From Dysidea avara (lineage: Eukaryota; Porifera; Demospongiae; Dictyoceratida; Dysideidae), in contig NC_089280.1 in assembly GCF_963678975.1 (NCBI RefSeq), positions 34,792,008-34,856,007 of the forward strand: DNA of 64,000 nt. The letters are read 5' to 3'. The notes under the pieces were generated by a model, which worked only from the letters and a program-made list of their open reading frames with translations, searched no databases and was not told where the DNA came from. The stretch's first letter is position 1, and each line of letters opens with the position of its first letter. The translations under genes and the position numbers were made by a program. Below, one piece after another: positions 21,467 through 32,253 of this stretch.

Positions 21467-22550
21467 CTTACAATATCACAGTGGAGAAATCAAGTACTAG
21501 TTCATCATTATGTCATCAAACAAAAGCGACTGAATCTTATAAGTTACAGGAATAATATAACTCATGACAGCACACTGACATGTGAGCTGACACGGCTTTT
21601 ACTGAGCCTGACAGTACAGTATGTCAGGAAAACCAGAAAATAATGAAGAATATGAAATTTGAGCTAGTACACAGGTGTGGGTGATGGAGGGAATTTATTT
21701 GTTGTAGGCCTAATCCAATAGAGCACACACATTCACTAGAGGGGGGCGTAGGCAAACATATCAGGCAAATCACTCGTGCCCATGTTACAACTATTGTATC
21801 ACTAATGATCACAACAACTTGTTAATACAACAACTACACTACATTATGTATTGCCTGAGGGTCACACTGACCAACACATCATAATCCTTTGATGTGTGAT
21901 TATACTACCAAATATGGCACCAGCTTGTTTAGCAGCTAGAAAAACAATGTATTGAGAAGGTTTGAAGGGCCCCGGGACACATATGACATGGATAGAACAA
22001 TTTGTACTAAGAATACTTGACATCAATTTGATTTGAATTAGTTCAACACATATAAGTTAAGTATTTAGCGTGTTGTAGCTCGCCAATGGTCAAAGCTATG
22101 TGTACCAAATTCTCACACGTTTTACCCCAATTCCTTACCTTCCATAGCATCCACTGTACAAGTAGCGAACAACTAAGTTTCCCGCCATTTTAGATAGTAT
22201 TTAAACCGAGGTTGACTGTATCAGGCGAGCTGCAAAATGGATGGGAGGCAGGCAAGATGGTGTTCAAAACTTGAAAAGGAAGGCATAGGGATGAATTAGG
22301 CCAAGTTTTGGGCCATTGAGCTCTTAAAATTGGCTAAAATGAAAGGAAATTCACAGCAGAGGTACTTATTCAACACCAGAGCTGTATAGCCACATACAGT
22401 CATCTCCAGGCTGACCAGAGCTCCATTTAGGGCCTCACACCGCACGTATAGATCGTCACTGGGCTTGGGAAAAGCAGCCAGCAAAACCAGACCACTCAAG
22501 TCTAGCTGATTTTGATTGTGGAATTAGGTAGTTTATTCATGTAGCTTTGT

Positions 22551-22871
22551 ATCTAATCCAAAACAGCCAAGCTGTAAAAGAAGTGTGCGGCCCTCAGAAA
22601 GGCTATGGTGAAAAAAGATGTGAAATCCAAGGTGGCGGCCAAGAAATGGCTGTGATGGTAGGTTAATGGTAAAAATTTTAATAATGACAATTCAGGTAAA
22701 TTTTGTGAAGCGGCACAAAAATTCACCTGAATTGTCGTTATTAAAATTTTTACCATTAACCTACCATCACAGCCATTTCTTGGCCGCCACCTTGGATTTC
22801 ACATCTTTTTTCACCATAGCCTTTCTGAGGGCCACACACTTTTTTTACAGCTTGGCTGTTTTGGATTAGAT
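22551..22871. mobile_element. Foldback MITE family 1, arm-perfect copy
   Basis: Arms of about 150 bases are nearly perfect inverse complements, from ATCTAATCCAAAACAGC to GCTGTTTTGGATTAGAT. The loop is a short GC-rich spacer. Because the arms read through as ORFs in both directions, unrelated-looking open frames appear here. The element marks one end of the satellite composite and recurs at 56662-56983. Confidence 0.9.
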
Positions 22872-23139
22872 TTCATTTCTTTTTGTAATTGTATACCCCA
22901 AAGCCGGCCTATGGCCAGCTTTGGGACTTTTTTAACCTATGTTTTTTTTCTTTACTACAGGAAGAAGAAAAGATGAAGTAAATGTACTTTAAATATTTTA
23001 TCAGTAAATGTACATATTATATATATAATATATATGTGACTGGATTTGCGAAAAGGGGCCTTCCACACACATCCAATTTGCCAACTTTGACAATTGATAA
23101 CTTCAGATTGGAAAGAGCTATTGCCTTGAAATTTGGGCA

Positions 23140-26100
23140 GTGGTGATTTCTTTACAGCTGAACTCTCCACATGATGGTTTCTTTGTAGCTGAACTCTCTA
23201 CAAGGTAATTTCTTCTAGCTGATCTCTCTACAGGGAGATTTGTTTGTAGCTGAACTATCTACAAGGTAACTTCTTCTAGCTGATCTCTCTACAGGGTGAT
23301 TTGTTTGCAGCTGAACTATCTACAAGGTAACTTCTTCTAGCTGATCTCTCTACAGGGTGATTTGTTCGTAGCTGAATTCTGTGCAGGTGATTTGATTGCA
23401 GCTGAGCTCTTTACAAAATGGTTTCTTTGTAGCTGAACTCTCTACAAAGTAACTTCTTCTAACTGATCTTTCTACAGGGTGATTTGTTTGTAGCTGAACT
23501 ATCTACAAGGTAATTTCTTCTAGCTGATCTCTCTACAGGGTGATTTGTTTGTAGCTGAATTCTGTACAGGTGATTTGTTTGCAGCTGAGCTCTTTACAGA
23601 ATGGTTTCTTTGTAGCTGAACTCTCTACAAGGTAACTTATTCTAGCTGAACTTTCTACAGGGTGACTTGTTTGTAGCTGAACCCTCTACAGGGTGATTTG
23701 TTTCTAGCTGAACTCTCTACAAGGTAACTTCTTCTAGCTGATCTTTCTACAAGGTGATTTGTCTGTAGCTGAATTCTCTACAGGGCAATTTGTTTGCTGC
23801 TGAACTCTTTATATGGTAGTTTCTTTGTAGCTGAACTCTCTACAATGTAACTTCTTCTAGCTGAACTCTCTACGGGTGACTTGTTTCTAGCTGATCTCTC
23901 TACAGGGTGACTTGTTTCTAGCTGAACTATCTACAGGGTGATTTGTTTGTAGCTGAACTCTCTACAATGTAAGCTGAACTCTCTACAGGATGACTTGTTT
24001 TTAGCTGATCTCTGTACAGGGTGACTTGTTCCTAGCTGAACTCTCTACAGGTGTTTTGTTTGCAGCTGAACTCTCTTACATGGTGGTTTCTTTGTAGCTG
24101 AACTCTCTACAAAGTGACTTCTTCTAGCTGATCTATCTACCGGATGACTTGTTTCTAACTGAACTCTCTACAGTGTGATCTGTTCATAGCGGAACTTTTT
24201 ACTGGGTGATTTGTTTGCAGCTAAACTCTTTGCATGATTGTTTCTTTGTAACTGAACTCTCTACAAGGTAACTTCTTCTAACTAATCTTTCTACAGGGCA
24301 ATTTGTTTGTGGCAGAATTTTATACAGGGTGATTTCTTTACAGCTGAACTCTCTACATGGTGGTTTCTTTGTAGCTGAACTCTCTACAAGGTAACTTCTT
24401 CTAGCTGATCTCTCTACAGGGTGATTTGTTTGTAGCTGAACGATCTATAAGGTAACTTCTTCTAGCTGATCTCTCTACAGGGTGGTTTCTTTGTAGCTGA
24501 ACTCTCTAAAAGGTAACTTCTTCTAACTGATCTTTCTACAGGGCAATTTGTTTGTGGCTGTATTTTCTACAGGGTGATTTCTTTGCAGCTGAACTCTCTA
24601 CATGGTGGTTTCTTTGTAGCTGAACTCTCTACAAAGTAATTTCTTCTAGCTGATCTCTCTACAGGGTGATTTGTTTGTAGCTGAACAATCTACAAGGTAA
24701 CTTCTTTTAGCTGATCTCTCTACAGGGAGATTTGTTTGTAGCTGAACTCTCTACATGATGGTTTCTTTGTAGCTGAACTCTCTACAAGGTAACTTCTTCT
24801 AGCTAATCTCTCTACAGGGAGATTTGTTTGTAGCTGAACTCTCTACATGATGGTTTCTTTGTAGCTGAACTCTCTACAAGTTAACTTCTTCTAGCTGATC
24901 TCTCTACATGGTGATTTGTTTGTAGCTGAATTCTGTATAAGTGATTTGTTTGCAGCTGAGCTCTTTAAATAATGGTTTCTTTGTAGCTGAACTCTCTCAA
25001 GGTAACTTCTTCTAGCTGATGTCTTTACAGGGTCACTAGTTTGTAGCTGAATTCTCTACATGGTGGTTTCTTTGTAACTGAACTCTCTACAAGGTAACTT
25101 TTTCTAGCTCATCTTTCTACAGGGTGATTTATTTGTAGCTGAATTCTTTACAGGTGATTTGTTTGCAGCTGAGCTTATTAAAGAATGGTTTCTTTGTAGC
25201 TGAACTCTCTACAAGGTAACTTCTTCTAGCTGATGTATCTACAAGGTCACTAGTTTGTAGCTGAGCTCTCTACATGGTGGTTTTTTTGTAACTGAACTCT
25301 ACAAGGTGACCTCTTCTAGCTGATCTTTCTACAGGGTGATTTGTTTGAAGCTGAACTCTCTACAAGGTAACTTCTTCTAGCTGATCTCTCTACAGGGAGA
25401 TTTGTTTGTAGCTGAACTCTCTACATGATAGTTTCTTTGTAGCCGAACTCTCTACAAGGTAACTTCTTCTAGCTAATCTCTCTACAGGGAGATTTGTTTG
25501 TAGCTGAACTCTCTACATGATGGTTTCTTTGTAGCTGAACTCTCTACAAGGTAACTTCTTCTAACTAATCTTTCTACAGGGCAATTTGTTTGTGGCAGAA
25601 TTTTATACAGGGTGATTTCTTTGCAGCTGAACTCTCTACATGGTGGTTTCTTTGTAGCTGAACTCTCTACAAGGTAACTTCTTCTAGCTGATCTCTCTAC
25701 AGGGTGATTTGTTTGTAGCTGAACGATCTATAAGGTAACTTCTTCTAGCTGATCTCTCTACAGGGTGGTTTCTTTGTAGCTGAACTCTCTAAAAGGTAAC
25801 TTCTTCTAACTGATCTTTCTACAGGGCAATTTGTTTGTGGCTGTATTTTCTACAGGGTGATTTCTTTGCAGCTGAACTCTCTACATGGTGGTTTCTTTGT
25901 AGCTGAACTCTCTACAAAGTAATTTCTTCTAGATGATCTCTCTACAGGGTGATTTGTTTGTAGCTGAACGATCTACAAGGTAACTTCTTCTAGCTGATCT
26001 CTCTACAGGGAGATTTGTTTGTAGCTGAACTCTCTACATGATGGTTTCTTTGTAGCTGAACTCTCTACAAAGTAATTTCTTCTAGATGATCTCTCTACAG

Positions 26101-27230
26101 GGTGATTTGTTTGTAGCTGAACGATCTACAAGGTAACTTCTTCTAGCTGATCTCTCTACAGGGAGATTTGTTTGTAGCTGAACTCTCTACATGATGGTTT
26201 CTTTGTAGCTGAACTCTCTACAAGGTAACTTCTTCTAGCTAATCTCTCTACAGGGAGATTTGTTTGTAGCTGAACTCTCTACATGATGGTTTCTTTGTAG
26301 CTGAACTCTCTACAAGTTAACTTCTTCTAGTTGATCTCTCTACATGGTGATTTGTTTGTAGCTGAATTCTGTATAGGTGATTTGTTTGCAGCTGAGCTCT
26401 TTAAATAATGGTTTCTTTGTAGCTGAACTCTCTCAAGGTAACTTCTTCTAGCTGATGTCTTTACAGGGTCACTAGTTTGTAGCTGAATTCTCTACATGGT
26501 GGTTTCTTTGTAACTGAACTCTCTACAAGGTAACTTTTTCTAGCTCATCTTTCTACAGGGTGATTTATTTGTAGCTAAATTCTTTACAGGTGATTTGTTT
26601 GCAGCTGAGCTCTTTAAAGAATGGTTTCTTTGTAGCTGAACTCTCTACAAGGTAACTTCTTCTAGCTGATGTCTCTACAAGGTCACTAGTTTGTAGCTGA
26701 GCTCTCTACATGGTGGTTTTTTTGTAACTGAACTCTACAAGGTGACCTCTCCTAGCTGATCTTTCTACAGGGTGATTTGTTTGAAGCTGAACTCTCTACA
26801 AGGTAACTTCTTCTAGCTGATCTCTCTACAGGGAGATTTGTTTGTAGCTGATCTCTCCACAGGGTGATTTGTTTGTAGCTGAACGATCTACAAGGTAACT
26901 TCTTCTAGCTGATCTCTCTACAGGGAGATTTGTTTGTAGCTGAACTCTCTACATGATGGTTTCTTTGTAGCTGAACTCTCTGCAAGGTAACTTCTTCTAT
27001 TGATCTCTCCACAGGGCGATTTGTTTGTAGCTGAATACTCTACATGGTGGTTTCTTTGTAGCTGAACTCTACAAAGTGATTTTTTCTAGCTGAACTATCT
27101 CTTTCCATAGTTACATGAACTCCCTACAAGGTAACTTCTTCTAGCTGATCTCTCTACAGGGTGACTTGTGTGTGGCTGATCTCTATAGAGGTTTCTTATT
27201 TCTAGCTAATCTCTTGAATTCTCTTCAGGG
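23140..27230 (+). repeat. 4.1-kb satellite array (~31-bp monomer, ~61-bp dimer)
   Basis: The array alternates TAGCTGAACTCTCTACA and TAGCTGATCTCTCTACAGGG with spacers such as AAGGTAACTTCTTC and GTGATTTGTTTG. Larger blocks repeat inside it: the segment at 24301 recurs at 25584 and one at 25030 recurs at 26467, giving 1.28-1.44-kb higher-order duplications. A reverse-oriented array of the same monomer is at 54175-56250. Confidence 0.95.
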
Positions 27231-27239
27231 TGACTGCTC

Positions 27240-28070
27240 TATTAGGATGACTGCTCTATTAGAGTATCTCGATCTCGCACTTGCTGCACCAAGTTGGATT
27301 TCGTGTTATAACTCCGTGGCTTTAAGTCTGATTCTTCTACACCATTGATGAGCCTTTCTAAGATGATTACTCCATCTGTATACCGATTTTTAAAGCATTA
27401 CCCCAAGCGGTTTATCTGGTAGGCGTGGCAAGCAGTCGTTTTTTTATTAGCTAATCTCGATTGCGTAATTGTTACACACTGTTGGTTTTTTCGTTGTATC
27501 TTCCTGTTTTTTAACTCGATTTCTTTCAAACCACAAAAGGTTTGAGGTTCAATAGTTAACCTATTCACCCACCGATTTTCAGCTTCTTCCCATACGCGGT
27601 TTACCCTGTAGGCGTGACAACATATTGGTGTTATTTTTCGTGAATAATCGCTCATAACTCTTTGCCTGTTTATCGTATTCCAGCCAAAGTTGGTACCGAG
27701 ATGCGGCCTTTATATCCCCCTTCTGAGTGCCAAATTTCAAGGCAATCGGATATGGCGTTCGAGTTTTATAGCAGTTTTTGTAAGTGTGCGACAAGAAAAA
27801 GAAAAATAAGAAGAAAAAAACGAAGAAACTGAGCCAATTTTTGAAGTCGCATATCTCGGGAACGCGCAAAGCGATTTCGCTCAAATTTGGAATGTGGAGT
27901 GCTGCAGTTGGAGGGCATGTCCACAGCAAAAATCGTCTTGTTTCATCAAGGAAGCACAGAGCTACGGAGGTGCGAAAATTGCGTTTTCTTTCTTCCTGTC
28001 AATATACTCACGGGTGTTACGCGCCGGCTCTTGGGCCGCACGACACACTATCGTGTGTCTTGATCCTGGG
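27240..28070 (-). repeat. Protein-like tandem repeats (CHAYRVNR type), left copy
   Basis: On the minus strand an 85-residue frame (27655-27398) reads CCHAYRVNRVWEEAENRWVN, then LTIEPQTFCGLKEIELK, then a second ACHAYQINRLG. The unit is about 200 bp and repeats degenerately into flanking DNA. A homologous block in the opposite orientation lies at 53335-54120 (CHAYRVNRF...GLKGIEIK). No known domain is recognised. Confidence 0.5.
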
Positions 28071-28319
28071 TGAAAAATTAAATCTGCTGACGACTGGTTT
28101 TCTCAGACTGGGTCACATACATCCTAAAATACTATGGTACGTAATCCTCTTGCATTGCAGGCCTTTAAATAACAAGTGTTACAATTTGTCATTGTTAACA
28201 GCAAAATTACCCTATACTATTCCATTATATTGTTACACGTACACAATCAACTAGTTTGGTGATTACATAACAAATGAGCTGATAACAAGTAACAGAATTA
28301 TAACTGAACTACAACTCAC

Positions 28320-28355
28320 CACTAACAACTTGTGATCCATCAAACACTTGGAGAT
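28320..28355 (-). CDS. QSOX: Candidate QSOX 36-base exon (mature N-terminus)
   Basis: Bounded by CATTTGTAG and GTG|GTGAGT, phase 1 on both sides, this micro-exon encodes LQVFDGSQVVS. It resembles the strand that opens the first thioredoxin domain (LY...DPLxVLD). Its exit phase would join in frame to the exon at 20405, but that join skips the expected WCxxC domain. Confidence 0.4.
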
Positions 28356-28645
28356 CTACAAATGAAGAGATACACACAATAACACACAACAAGGACACAT
28401 TTAGACTATTGTTTTATCATGATAACATTATCTATGATATTTGTTATGATTTGATTTATTATTTATTTGGTCTGAACTAGCTGATCCATCTCTCTCAGTG
28501 AACTCTCATTTAGTCATATCTACAATATAGATGTTACCACTGTTAAAACACTCTAATAGAACGTTCAAGACAACGTGACACCATCAGCTAAACTTTATAC
28601 CAAGAGTTGAAGCATCTAATGTTTCATAAAAGAACACAACATTAC

Positions 28646-28749
28646 CTCGCTGAGCATCATTAGCACAGCTGCAATAGACACATTCCAAAATTACGTCAGT
28701 ACCATAGCAACAGACTGATGATCACAGCTTGGCTACTCGCTTCCATCAT
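28646..28749 (-). CDS. QSOX: Candidate QSOX first exons with signal peptide
   Basis: ATG at 28749 opens a 47-base exon (28749-28703), a 34-base intron beginning GTACTG and ending TTGCAG, and a 23-base exon (28668-28646). The joined product starts MMEASSQAVIISLLLCCAND, a plausible cleavable signal peptide for a secretory enzyme. It continues in frame into the 28355-28320 exon. A 34-base intron is very short, so the model is tentative. Confidence 0.4.
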
Positions 28750-29735
28750 CACCCTGTTCACCAACCGCGTATCGCCAAGTATACAACAAAATACGTGCTG
28801 TGTTTGACTTGTAGTCGCTTGCCGTCGATTATACTCACTACACAAACCTTCCTTACGAATTAATTAGAATACAGGTGCATTAATTAGAAATAATCAATTG
28901 TAAGGTGCTGATCGATGCTGATACATCATCAAGAAAAACTGGATACAATTCGTAGCAGCAGATGTACAGGAGATGTGATAAGAGAGAGATCTGGTGTAAT
29001 CCCAGTCATTCATCTAGTCACAAAGCTGAGGGATGTGTGTTTTGTACAACTTGTTGAGATTACCTGGCTACTCTGTTCTTGCACAGGTACCATACTTCTT
29101 CAGTGTATTTATTTATCAGCTAATTGATGTAATATGTACCGGTGTAATATGAACACCTTAAGACCTGTGAAATATGGATACGTCATGGTGCAGGCCTGCC
29201 AACCTAGGAAACAGAAAAACCTAGAAACTTGTTCTTGACATCCAGAATGGACTACTATATCTGCACATTATTATAGGCAGACACAGCAAGTTGTAACAGC
29301 TCCCATGTCCATACAATGGGCAGATAGGTCACCTTTATTTGCCATGTATCACATATACACATAACCCCACCAGTAAGGGCTACAGGGTGTATGTAGGACA
29401 TTAGGTGAGGATTTTGTCAACTTGCAAGAGTGACAGTTGTACTACTGGGGTATTAGGGTTTTCAAATCTCCCACTAATCCTTACTGGAGTCATGGAATTA
29501 AGATTCACAAGTTGTGTGTATGAGCTCATGTGAGCCATATCCTGTACATGTGACTACATGTTTTATTAATTTTTAATTGTTAAATGTAGAGTTGATGTCC
29601 CAAGACTTTTGTCTGTCAATACACCTCTAATCTCCCAGTTTATCTCATATGAGGTTACAAATGATAGACACATAAGAGGTATATACTTCAGAACCTCAAC
29701 AACATTATGTGTTATAGTGTAATATGAATCAACCA
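28750..29735. other. Intergenic, no gene recognised
   Basis: Lies upstream of the candidate QSOX start and contains a few short open frames (for example plus 28915-29127) without recognisable domains or clean splice partners. It ends at the 17-bp minisatellite. Confidence 0.4.
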
Positions 29736-29737
29736 AT

Positions 29738-30266
29738 AGTGTCCTGATTATCAAGGTGTCCTGATTATCAAGGTGTCCTTACTATCAAGGTGTCCTGATT
29801 ATCAAGGTGTCCTGATTATCAAGGTGTCCTGATTATCAAGGTGTCGTGATTGTCAAGGTGTCCTGATTATCAAGGTGTCCTGATTATCGAGGTATCCTGA
29901 TTATCAAGGTCTCCTGATTGTCAAGGTCTCCTGATTATCAAGGTCTCCTGATTATCAAGGTGTCTTGATTGTCAAGGTCTCCTGATTATCAAGGTGTCCT
30001 GATTATCGAGGTATCCTGATTATCAAGGTCTCCTGATTGTCAAGGTCTCCTGATTGTCAAGGTCTCCTGATTGTCAAGGTCTCCTGATTATCAAGGTCTC
30101 CTGATTATCAAGGTCTCCTGATTATCAAGGTCTCCTGATTATTAAGGTCTCCTGATTATCAAGGTCTCCTGATTATCAAGGTCTCCTGATTATCAAGGTG
30201 TCCTGATTATCAAAGTGTCCTGATTATCAAGGTGTCCTTATTATCAAGGTGTCCTGATTATCAACG
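29738..30266 (+). repeat. 17-bp minisatellite
   Basis: About 31 tandem copies of TCAAGGTGTCCTGATTA with GTCTCC and ATTGTC variants. Variant blocks recur, for example the GATTATCGAGGTATCC copy appears twice about 119 bases apart, indicating internal duplication. Confidence 0.95.
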
Positions 30267-30318
30267 TCAGTTTATATACTAAGGGATACTTTGGGACCTT
30301 AACTAAGTGTCTGGATTA

Positions 30319-31517
30319 CCGTACGGAGGGAAACTTTGGAGGGGGGAAAATTTGGCGAATCAAGCAAAATATCACTGTTGGCGAAATAAAATTTGGCGAA
30401 TTGTTAGCAAAGCGCACGCCGTATTGAATTATTAGATCACTTAATTTTTTTTTTTTTAATCTCCCGGGCTGGATGTACTGCCATTGCCCTCGCCCTTGCC
30501 TACCACCCCCAGCACCAAGGAGCAAGTGTGCTGGACAACTGAAAGGGGGACAATTAAAAGTCCCTAGGGCCAGCAATATGGCCCATTTCCGGGGAAGCAT
30601 TGTTGGAACGATGAAGGATGGATCGTGTTCCCCGGATGCACATTGTAGCAGAACGAAGCAATGAAAATGACAATGTGCAGCGAATCCACGCCAGAGTGCC
30701 ACTATAAGATGTTGAGCTGCGGCGAGAAAGCATGTCGGCCAGACAACGATAGAATGTTAGTGCTTCTCCTCCCATTCCACCGGTTGTGGAAAATACTAAA
30801 GCCAGTAAAGGGGTAAAGGAAGCCTGTTCCACCTCCCGGACACGTTCGCCATACTCTCGCTTCTTCTGTAATTCATGACGGCGATATACAGATGGTATGC
30901 TGGAGTTACGGTAACTTGGTGCATTAGGGTGAAACACCCTTACGTCAAGAAAGGCACTTTGTCGCCGTCCCCAGAAACCACGTGCATGAATATCTGCCCT
31001 GGCATCATCCTGTCGGTTCGCAGACTTGGGAGTGATTACTTCACCACTGAGGGGCTGTAAGGGAGGCTCAGTAGCAACATCTGAACACACCCTTGTCACT
31101 AATCACTGTGCCTGAAGCGAGAACTAGAGTGTCACGCCTCTCAGCGATTCGCCGCCTGGAGTCAGCTACCAACTAAAAGGTAATACTATATAGACAGTAG
31201 ATCTACACCATCTGGAATAGCGAATATCGTACTTAACATGGTAGGACTCGCTATACTTGTCATTCCCGTTTCGAGGTGAAGTTTGAGGATACCACGTGTA
31301 CAGTAACTAGCTACCTAGTGAGGTAGTCGAGGCAGGCTTGGCTCTAGCGTAATGCCTGGCCCACTATCCCTTGGTCGAGTAGAAAATTGATTAGTTCGAG
31401 GCTTGGTTTGCTATTTTCTTCGCCACCAAAATATTTGGATGGGAAAAATTTGGCGAATTCATGGTCAATCGCCAAATTCGCCAAATTTTAACGGCGCCAA
31501 AGTTTCCCTCCATACGG
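30319..31517. mobile_element. 1.2-kb TIR element with TA target site, carrying retroelement ORF
   Basis: The left end CCGTACGGAGGGAAACTTTG and right end CAAAGTTTCCCTCCATACGG are inverse complements with one mismatch, flanked by TA on both sides (30317-30318 and 31518-31519). Subterminal regions share AAATTTGGCGAAT in both orientations. TA flanks suggest a Tc1/mariner-like mechanism. The cargo is a minus-strand ORF of retroelement origin rather than a transposase. Confidence 0.8.
30554..31170 (-). pseudogene. Retroelement C-terminal domain ORF inside TIR element
   Basis: The open frame 31096-30554 reads DDARADIHARGFWGRRQSAF, LDVRVFHPNAPSYR, YRRHELQKKREYGERVREVE, FSTTGGMGGEA and LLRSATMCIRGTRS. 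This block is familiar as the C-terminal part of reverse-transcriptase-bearing proteins common in cnidarian and sponge genomes. Upstream coding-like sequence (LVADSRRRIAERRD) continues only after a frameshift near 31100. The RT itself is absent. Confidence 0.65.
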
Positions 31518-31906
31518 TATGTAGGTGTCCTCAAGTGTCCACATTAACAGTTCCAGTGGATCAAATTTTAACTCACCTGAATTGTTTGATGCAAATTAAC
31601 AGTGATCACTTTCTTCATACAAGTTTTGATCATTTGAGAAGTGAATGTCCACATTAACGGGTTCCTGTATGTTTCATATTGACCATATAAGGAGGTGTTC
31701 TGTTGTGTTGTTTGTATAACATTTGTCGTAACATTTTTGAAGGTTAAAAAATGACATTACTGAAGTGAGAACCAGTAATGAAAAGTTGAAGGTGTGTGTT
31801 CATCAGAAAGAGTCACAATTAACAGAAAAGAACAAACAGTTTAAACACATGAGGTTAGTAACATTATTATGTAAGTCACTACTGTTAAATGTGTTTCTGT
31901 TTGTAG

Positions 31907-32253
31907 GGAAATGTTTAATGAAAGACTTCAAATTCAAACATCTAATTTGTTAAGTGTTAAAAGAGACATTTCTACTGCTCGTAATCAATTACAGTCTCTT
32001 TCAAGAGAGCAATGTGATTCCATCTCTTCTGTGACAGCAAAAATTAAACTGACGTTAACAAAAAATCAGTCAATTTTGTTGGAGAGAATATCTCAGCTGT
32101 CCACCCAGTATGACCTGCTCTGGCAAGTCAAACAAAACATGGACAGTGAGAATAAAAGACTTGTGGACTCCATTAAAGAGAGTGAATCTCAACTGAACCA
32201 AAAAACAGAAGAGGACAAAATTGTAATGTCACAATTGAGAAGGGAAATTTATG
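31907..32253 (+). CDS. Coiled-coil gene, longest exon
   Basis: A 347-base exon, phase 2 in and phase 1 out, after TTTGTAG and before ATG|GTAAAG. It encodes about 115 residues of uninterrupted coiled coil (RDISTARNQLQSLSREQ, LLERISQLSTQYDLLWQVKQ). This exon is intact. Confidence 0.7.

Larger units (their letters stand above)
22551..28070 (+). mobile_element. Satellite-bearing composite element, left copy
   Basis: In plus orientation: foldback MITE, an AT-rich linker containing CCTATGGCCAGCTTTGGG, half of a GTGACTGG..TTGCG element, the 4-kb satellite, then a block of about 200-bp protein-like repeats ending CACGACACACTATCGTGTGT. The same parts occur in exactly reverse order and orientation at 53335-56983. 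Shared order across unlike components argues that the whole is one duplicated or mobile unit. Confidence 0.65.
20406..28319 (-). other. Candidate QSOX giant first intron
   Basis: If the 5' exons near 28.3-28.7 kb belong to QSOX, this 7.9-kb stretch is intronic. It holds a TIR MITE (20466-20815), a BEL/Pao integrase scrap (21308-21466), and an inverted piece of the GTGACC element family (about 22060-22500). The satellite-bearing composite (22551-28070) fills the rest. No thioredoxin WCxxC exon was found in it. Confidence 0.4.

Noticed and set aside
22553-22869. Two opposed 67-residue ORFs with almost identical sequence
   Set aside because: They are the two arms of a foldback MITE read in opposite directions; the same pair recurs at 56542-56981.
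23140-27230. CRISPR-like alternation of repeat and spacer
   Set aside because: The 'spacers' are themselves repeated and the context is eukaryotic with spliced genes; it is a satellite array.
27276-27300. WCSKC on the minus strand as the missing QSOX thioredoxin active site
   Set aside because: It lies in the dispersed CTCTATTAGAG repeat context, meets a stop within a few codons and has no thioredoxin sequence around it.
27784-28254. 156-residue plus-strand ORF starting with a Lys-rich run
   Set aside because: It is antisense to a CTT/T-rich part of the composite element end, which recurs with stops in the right copy; no domain is seen.
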